A DNA stretch of 35,855 bases from NCBI GenBank assembly GCA_943789005.1, contig CALSSL010000003.1, positions 131,408-167,262 of the forward strand, given 5' to 3'. Both the position numbers and the translations under genes were made by a program. The stretch comes from an uncultured SAR86 cluster bacterium. Its GTDB lineage: Bacteria; Pseudomonadota; Gammaproteobacteria; Magnimaribacterales; D2472. Every line of letters starts with the position of its first letter. The stretch's first letter is position 1. The notes beneath the pieces were generated by a model, which had not been told where the DNA came from, ran no database searches, and worked only from the letters and a program-made list of their open reading frames with translations. Shown here piece by piece: positions 30,115 to 35,855 of the stretch.

Positions 30115-30613
30115 ATGTCTTTGAAGAATAGTTCTAACCTAGATAATCTTAAAGTATGAATACATCTATGGCAGTATTCATAAAGACGGTAGAAGAAGCT
30201 TTAGATCACTGGATAACCTTATTAAAGATTATGAGTTAGCAGCATCTACTGTCTATAGGCACTCCTCTAAAGAACAATGGAAAGATCAACGTATAGCCTT
30301 TAGAGCTGAATTAAGTGAAGAGATTAAAAAAGCTAGAAAGCATGACATAGTCAATGATATTGAGATGATTCATAACAAAGCCACTCAAGGTCTTTCATTG
30401 ATATTAGATAAGGCAATTAATTGTTTAGATAATCAAATTCTTAAGCCAAGAGATTTACATAATCTCACTCAAACTATTATTGCTTGTTATAAAAACTTAC
30501 CTGAAGTAGTTGAAACTGATGAAGATGATAATGAAGCCTTTAGAAGTGCTATGGATATGTTAGATCAAATAGCTGCTTTTAAGAGAGATACTCCAGGATT
30601 TGATTTTAAATAG
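30115..30613 (+). pseudogene. Small HTH, terminase-small-subunit-like gene, frameshifted copy
   Basis: The ATG at 30115 opens a frame that stops at 30157-30159 after 14 codons. Dropping one base near 30154 (an extra G after AAA) restores YEYIYGSIHKDGRRSF and the frame is then open to 30613. The rebuilt protein is 165 residues and matches copy 1 closely, with most differences silent or conservative (for example STIYRRSSKESW versus STVYRHSSKEQW). That pattern indicates both copies were under protein-level selection until recently, so the frameshift is new or a sequencing error. A shorter product from an internal start (from 30365) would lack the HTH. The last eight bases overlap the end of the convergent RTX gene. 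Confidence 0.75.
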
Positions 30614-33600
30614 CTGAGAAGTCTGCATTACTTATAGAGCTAAGTGATGTATTTTGGATAATCACTAAGAACTCACCGGTATCGGTTTTCTTAACTACTA
30701 CATGATTAGCATAATCACCTGTACCTTGTTCTATGGTTAGTTGGCTATACTCTAGTCCACTCATACCAATCAGATCAGTACCATCAGTGAAAGTCAGTAA
30801 CTAGTATCTGCATCACTATACTTGAAGCCACCATCGCCTGCTCTAATAACAAAGAGTATCTATCCCTGCACCTCCTGTAAGGTATCGGCACCAGTACCAC
30901 CATCTAAAGTATCATCACCGTTTGAAGCTATTAAAGTATCATCACCAGCACCACCATACAAAATATCATTACCACTTGCATAATCTGTTTTAGCTGTAGA
31001 ACAAGTGCCATAAATTCCAACATACCCTGAGTCACTACAACTGGTACGCCCTTTCTCAACATTAGACAGTGGTTCATTTACATCATCATACAAAATATCA
31101 TTACCATCTTGTCCAGAAAGAGTGTCTGAGCCTAAGCCGCCTATTAAAACATTTGCATTTGTATCACCTGATAAAGTATCTGAGCCTTCAGTACCTACAA
31201 GATTTTCAAAACCACTAATACTTTTAGTAGAGTCAGATAATAATTGATCTAGGTCAACTGTAACACCAATATCATGATCCCAGTGCCTATAAGAAGCATC
31301 GTTTAAAGTAGTGAACCACGGTATTACAGAAACGCGAGCAAAGCTTAAAGTATCAATACCATCACCACCATTGATAGTATCATTGTTAATGTCTGTTGTT
31401 TCTATAAAAGCAACGTCATTACCAGAACCTAAATCGATTGTGTCAATACCTTTAGAGCCTAGAACTTTGTCGTCACCAGCATAAGTATAAATAGTATCAT
31501 TTTGTGTAGAGCTAATAACATAATCGCTATGACTATAGCCATGTATTGTCATGGCAGTGTTGCGATAGTCCTCTCTCATCGGATATTTGCCTTGCGATGT
31601 GCCAACATTAGTTTGCGTAATGAAAGTACTACATTTAGCGTTTTGTGATTGCGTAGAAGATGTTGCTTCTTCAAGAGCGCTGGTATCATAACCAATAAAA
31701 ATCATATTGGTTAGGTCTGCAGCTACCCCTCGAACGACTCCAGCATATTGACCATGCATGCTACACCATAGCTGTTCTAAATTATCATCGGACGTATTTA
31801 GAGTATTATCGTATGGATAATCTAAAAAGACGTAATCTGTATTACCAATTGTTAAACCAGAAGCAGGGGCATCAAAGCTAAAATTAAGGATATTTTTTAA
31901 AGAAAGCGTATTATTATCAGCATCAACAAGCGTCAATATATAATCTTCATCAATACTACGAGTAACGTAATCAGTTAAAGATGTTATACCATCAATTGAA
32001 ATTGTAGCCGTATTAGTACCTGCGCCACCATCAATGGTTTTATCACCTGCTCCATCAATGGTTATAGCATCATCACCGGCATAACCTAAAACTAAGTCAC
32101 TACCAGCACCAGTGGTAAAAATGTCATTACCAGAACCACCGAGTAAATTATCGTCACCAGATGTACCAGTTAAAGTTTGTATATCAGTTGAAGTTGAAAC
32201 TATGTCGTAATAATCGATGTTGGCTAAAGTGGTATTACTGATAGTTGTTAGAATTTCATCGTTATATTTAATGACAACATCGCTGCCGGATGTTTCGCGT
32301 ATTAAATCATTATATATAAGACCATCTATACCAATAAGATCAGTACCATCGGTAAAGTCAGTAATAGTATCAGCATCACTAATACTTGAACCACCATCAC
32401 CGGAACGAATAACAAAGGTATCTATACCAGCACCGCCAGTTAAGGTATCGGCGCCAGTACCACCATCTAACGTATCATCACCGTTTGAAGCTATTAAAGT
32501 ATCATCGCCAGCATTACCATATAAAATATCATTACCACTTGCATAATCTGTTTTAGCTGTAGAACAAGTGCCATAAATTCCAACATACCCTGAGTCACTA
32601 CAACTGGTACGCCCTTTCTCAACATTAGACAGTGGTTCATTTACATCATCATACAAAATATCATTACCATCTTGTCCAGAAAGAGTGTCTGAGCCTAAGC
32701 CGCCTATTAAAACATTTGCATTTGTATCACCTGATAAAGTATCTGAGCCTTCAGTACCTACAAGATTTTCAAAACCACTAATACTTTTAGTAGAGTCAGA
32801 TAATAATTGATCTAGGTCAACTGTAACACCAATATCATGATCCCAGTGCCTATAAGAAGCATCGTTTAAAGTAGTGAACCACGGTATTACAGAAACGCGA
32901 GCAAAGCTTAAAGTATCAATACCATCACCACCATTGATAGTATCATTGTTAATGTCTGTTGTTTCTATAAAAGCAACGTCATTACCAGAACCTAAATCGA
33001 TTGTGTCAATACCTTTAGAGCCTAGAACTTTGTCGTCACCAGCATAAGTATAAATAGTATCATTTTGTGTAGAGCTAATAACATAATCGCTATGACTATA
33101 GCCATGTATTGTCATGGCAGTGTTGCGATAGTCCTCTCTCATCGGATATTTGCCTTGCGATGTGCCAACATTAGTTTGCGTAATGAAAGTACTACATTTA
33201 GCGTTTTGTGATTGCGTAGAAGATGTTGCTTCTTCAAGAGCGCTGGTATCATAACCAATAAAAATCATATTGGTTAGGTCTGCAGCTACCCCTCGAACGA
33301 CTCCAGCATATTGACCATGCATGCTACACCATAGCTGTTCTAAATTATCATCGGACGTATTTAGAGTATTATCGTATGGATAATCTAAAAAGACGTAATC
33401 TGTATTACCAATTGTTAAACCAGAAGCAGGGGCATCAAAGCTAAAATTAAGGATATTTTTTAAAGAAAGCGTATTATTATCAGCATCAACAAGCGTCAAT
33501 ATATAATCTTCATCAATACTACGAGTAACGTAATCAGTTAAAGATGTTATACCATCAATTGAAATTGTAGCCGTATCAGTACCTGCACCACCATCAATGG

Positions 33601-35855
33601 TTTTATCACCTGCTCCATCAATGGTTATAGCGTCATCACCGGCATAACCCAAAACCAAGTCACTACCAGCACCAGTGGTAAAGATGTCATCACCAGTAAC
33701 CACCGAGTAAAGTATCGTCACCAGATGTACCAGTTAAAGTTTGTACATCAGTTGAAGTTGAAACTATGTCGTAATAATCGATGTTGGCTAAAGTGGTATT
33801 GCTGATAGTTGTTAGAATCTCATCGTTATATTTAATGACAACATCGCTGCCGGATGTTTCGCGTAGTTAAATCATTGTATAGTAATGACCGTCCATACCA
33901 ATAAGATCAGTACCATCGGTGAAGTCAGTAATAGTATCGACATCACTGATGCTTGAACCACCATCACCTGCTCGGATAACAAAGGTATCTATACCAGCAC
34001 CGCCGGTTAAGGTATCGGCGCCAGTACCACCATCTAATGTATCGTCACCATCTGAAGCATTAAGGGTATCAGCACCAGACCCACCATACAAAATATCATT
34101 TCCCGAAGCATAATCACTTACTGCGCTTAGATGTTGGCCATAAATATCTGTTGTTCCCCTCCAAGGAGCTTCATTTGACTGTGGAGTATTTCGGTCATCA
34201 TATAAAATATCATCACCAACTCCTCCCGAGAGAGTATCATTCCCAAAACCACCAACAAGAACATTATCACTATCATCTCCTGTAAGCATATCAGCACCCG
34301 ATGTACCAACCACATTACTAAAATCACTAACTGATTTGCTTTCATCCGCTAACAAATCAGCAAGATTTAATGTAACCCCAATATCATAGTCCCAGTACCC
34401 TGGATCATGTGATGATTCAGTCAGCCAGGGAGTCAGCACTATCCTTGAAAAATTAAGAGTATTAACACCACTACCACCCACTAAGGTATCTTCATTAAGA
34501 TCGCTTAATGTAACAAAAGCAATGTCATCCCCATCACCTAAATCAATATTATCCGCACCTTTTGCACCTAAAACTTGATCATTCCCCGCATAGGTATAAA
34601 TGTTGTCCGCTTGATTGGAGCTTTGGACATAGTCACTATGGGAATAACCATAAACTGTCATAGCAGTATCCTTATAATCAGCACGAAGCGGATGCTTGCC
34701 TTGAGATGAGCCTACGTTAGTCATGTTAATAACTGTACTGCATGTATTAAAGCCACTATGACCAAATGGCAGCAAACTAGTGTCATATGTAACAAAGACA
34801 TTATTAGCTAAATCAGCAGCAACACCTCTTACCGAACCATGATATTGAGAATGCATAGAACATCTTAGATTATCCTCATTGGGTTCTAGTCCTATAGCAT
34901 GAGGATAATCTAAGAAGCTATATGATTTACCAGCAATACTAATACCTTCAGCTGCATCTGCAATGCTGAAATTCAAAATATTCTTTAACGTAATCGTATT
35001 GCTATCTGCATCAATTAATGTAAGTGAGTAATCTGAATCAAGACTACGAGTAGAAAAATCTTGTAAGCCGGTGATACTACCGTAAGCAATGGCAACGGTA
35101 TCAGTTCCTGCACCGCCATCGATGGTTTTATCACCTGCTCCATCAATGGTTATAGTGTCATCACCCAAGCCACCTGAAACAGTATCACTACCAGCACCAG
35201 TGATTATTGTATCATCGCCTGCTTCTCCTCTTAAATCATCATCACCGGCACCACCATTAATAGAGTCATTATCTTTACCGCCATAAATAAGATCATCACC
35301 AGCATTACCGTTTAGGGTATCAGCTCCTGCATAACCATACAGATGATCGTTATCATCTCCACCGTTTAGAGTATCTACTCCTGAGCCGCCTAATATCTTA
35401 TCGTTGCCAGCTAAACCGTTAACCGTATCAGTGCCATCAAAGCTTGCTATTAAATCAGAGCCTGAAGTTCCTGTAATGGTATCGTCACCATCAGTTCCCA
35501 TAACCACATTAGCATTAGGGAAATTGGTATTAGTATCGGTACCTAAAATATCAGCCACAGTATCAGCAGCAAGAGTCACTAATGTATCTACTTTGCCATC
35601 TAAGAGCAGTTTGTAAAGTTGTAGCATTTTGTCCTGATGGGAAGTACCGTTACTATTAATATTAGTGCCAACAATCTGACTCATATTAAGGCCTTTAATA
35701 CCTGAATTAAGCTGAGTTAAAGCTGTAGCAAAAGCTGTATAGTCAGCAAAGCTTGAGAGCTGAGCATCTATATAAGCATCAGCTTTGGTCATAATAGTAC
35801 TAATTAAGGTTTCACTTAAAACTTCGTAATCATCAATAATAGAATCTAGATAAGC
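30606..35855 (-). pseudogene. Giant RTX-repeat secreted protein, N-terminus beyond window edge, frameshifted
   Basis: The frame is open at the right edge, 21 codons upstream of the ATG at 35792, so the gene continues outside. The first part has LNSGIKGLNMSQIVG, then a run of calcium-binding RTX nonapeptides (GGSGVDTLNGGDDNDHLYG, GNAGDDLIYGGKDNDSINGG). After these come three large units, each with RTX blocks separated by a non-RTX insert of about 130 residues containing CSMHxQY and CSTxI. The C-terminus is FLVIIQNTSLSSISNADFSAI, the kind of uncleaved tail expected of a type I secretion substrate. Frame changes are inferred near 33700, at 33868-33885, and several times at 30790-30870. About 1,750 residues lie in the window. 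Type I secretion is inferred; no HlyB/HlyD/TolC genes are seen here. An adhesin or extracellular enzyme role is open. Confidence 0.85.
30850..33975 (-). repeat. 1563-bp tandem duplication within the RTX gene
   Basis: Two consecutive units of 1563 bases (521 codons) are nearly identical. For example, the word ACCACTTGCATAATCTG occurs at 30971 and at 32534. Differences I can see are few and mostly silent, plus clustered indels at the outer end of each unit. A third, clearly diverged unit (33976 to about 35450) has the same protein order. Limits are approximate. Confidence 0.85.

Larger units (their letters stand above)
30055..30613 (+). repeat. HTH repeat unit, copy 2
   Basis: This is the second copy of the unit at 22340-22897, offset by 7,715 bases. 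Its first 78 bases are identical to copy 1, and one extra base in the coding part breaks the frame. Like copy 1 it is head-to-head with a minus-strand gene start (29969) and tail-to-tail with a minus-strand gene end (RTX stop at 30606-30608). Confidence 0.85.

Noticed and set aside
30055-30613. Insertion sequence
   Set aside because: There is no transposase, no terminal inverted repeats and no visible target duplication; the encoded protein is HTH/terminase-small-subunit-like.
32217-35616. Plus-strand Pro/Ser/Val-rich ORFs opposite the RTX gene
   Set aside because: They mirror the Gly/Asp codons of the RTX repeats on the other strand, recur at the repeat period and lack start signals.

Overview
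The window is AT-rich, tightly packed bacterial DNA. It looks like a marine gammaproteobacterium of the streamlined, TonB-receptor-rich kind, such as the SAR86 lineage. This placement is inferred from gene content (TtpC-type TonB2 cluster, large TonB receptor, exported S9 peptidase, glutaryl-CoA dehydrogenase, RimB-RimK fusion, giant secreted repeat proteins), low GC and short gene spacing. No rRNA, tRNA, CRISPR array or known transposase was seen.

Layout. (1) Positions 1-2898, minus strand: a TonB2-type energising operon (DUF3450 protein, TtpC-like long ExbB, short ExbB, ExbD cut by the left edge) with overlapping genes. (2) 2956-6080, minus: a TonB-dependent receptor whose N-terminal half carries many single-base frameshifts, separated from the operon by a hairpin terminator. 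(3) 6338-15686: an intact housekeeping block on both strands: S9 peptidase, GcdH with a small Smr-like gene, thymidine kinase with a CurA-like reductase, alanine dehydrogenase with a PhzF-like protein, an exported SGNH hydrolase, and a RimB-RimK fusion. (4) 15744-19924, minus: a giant Ig/cadherin-repeat surface protein with a barrel-like C-terminus and one frameshift. (5) 20148-22238, minus: a penicillin-acylase-family Ntn hydrolase. (6) 22340-22897 and 30055-30613, plus: two copies of a repeated unit, each an invariant leader with a dyad followed by a small HTH, terminase-small-subunit-like gene; the second copy is frameshifted. (7) 22901-29969, minus: a giant multidomain lipoprotein followed by an outer-membrane barrel protein, both frameshifted. 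(8) 30606 to the right edge, minus: a giant RTX protein with a 1563-bp tandem duplication and unusual cysteine-containing inserts.

How it fits together. The left part is a nutrient-uptake system in which the receptor is energised by the TonB2 complex. The right two thirds are dominated by large secreted or surface proteins that appear to evolve by internal DNA duplication. The HTH unit sits at both junctions between these islands and is the most unusual item here. Frameshifts occur almost only in the exported giants and in the second HTH copy, while the roughly 9.4-kb metabolic block has none. They could be real decay, but the frames resume conserved protein after each indel, so uncorrected sequencing or assembly indels are at least as likely.
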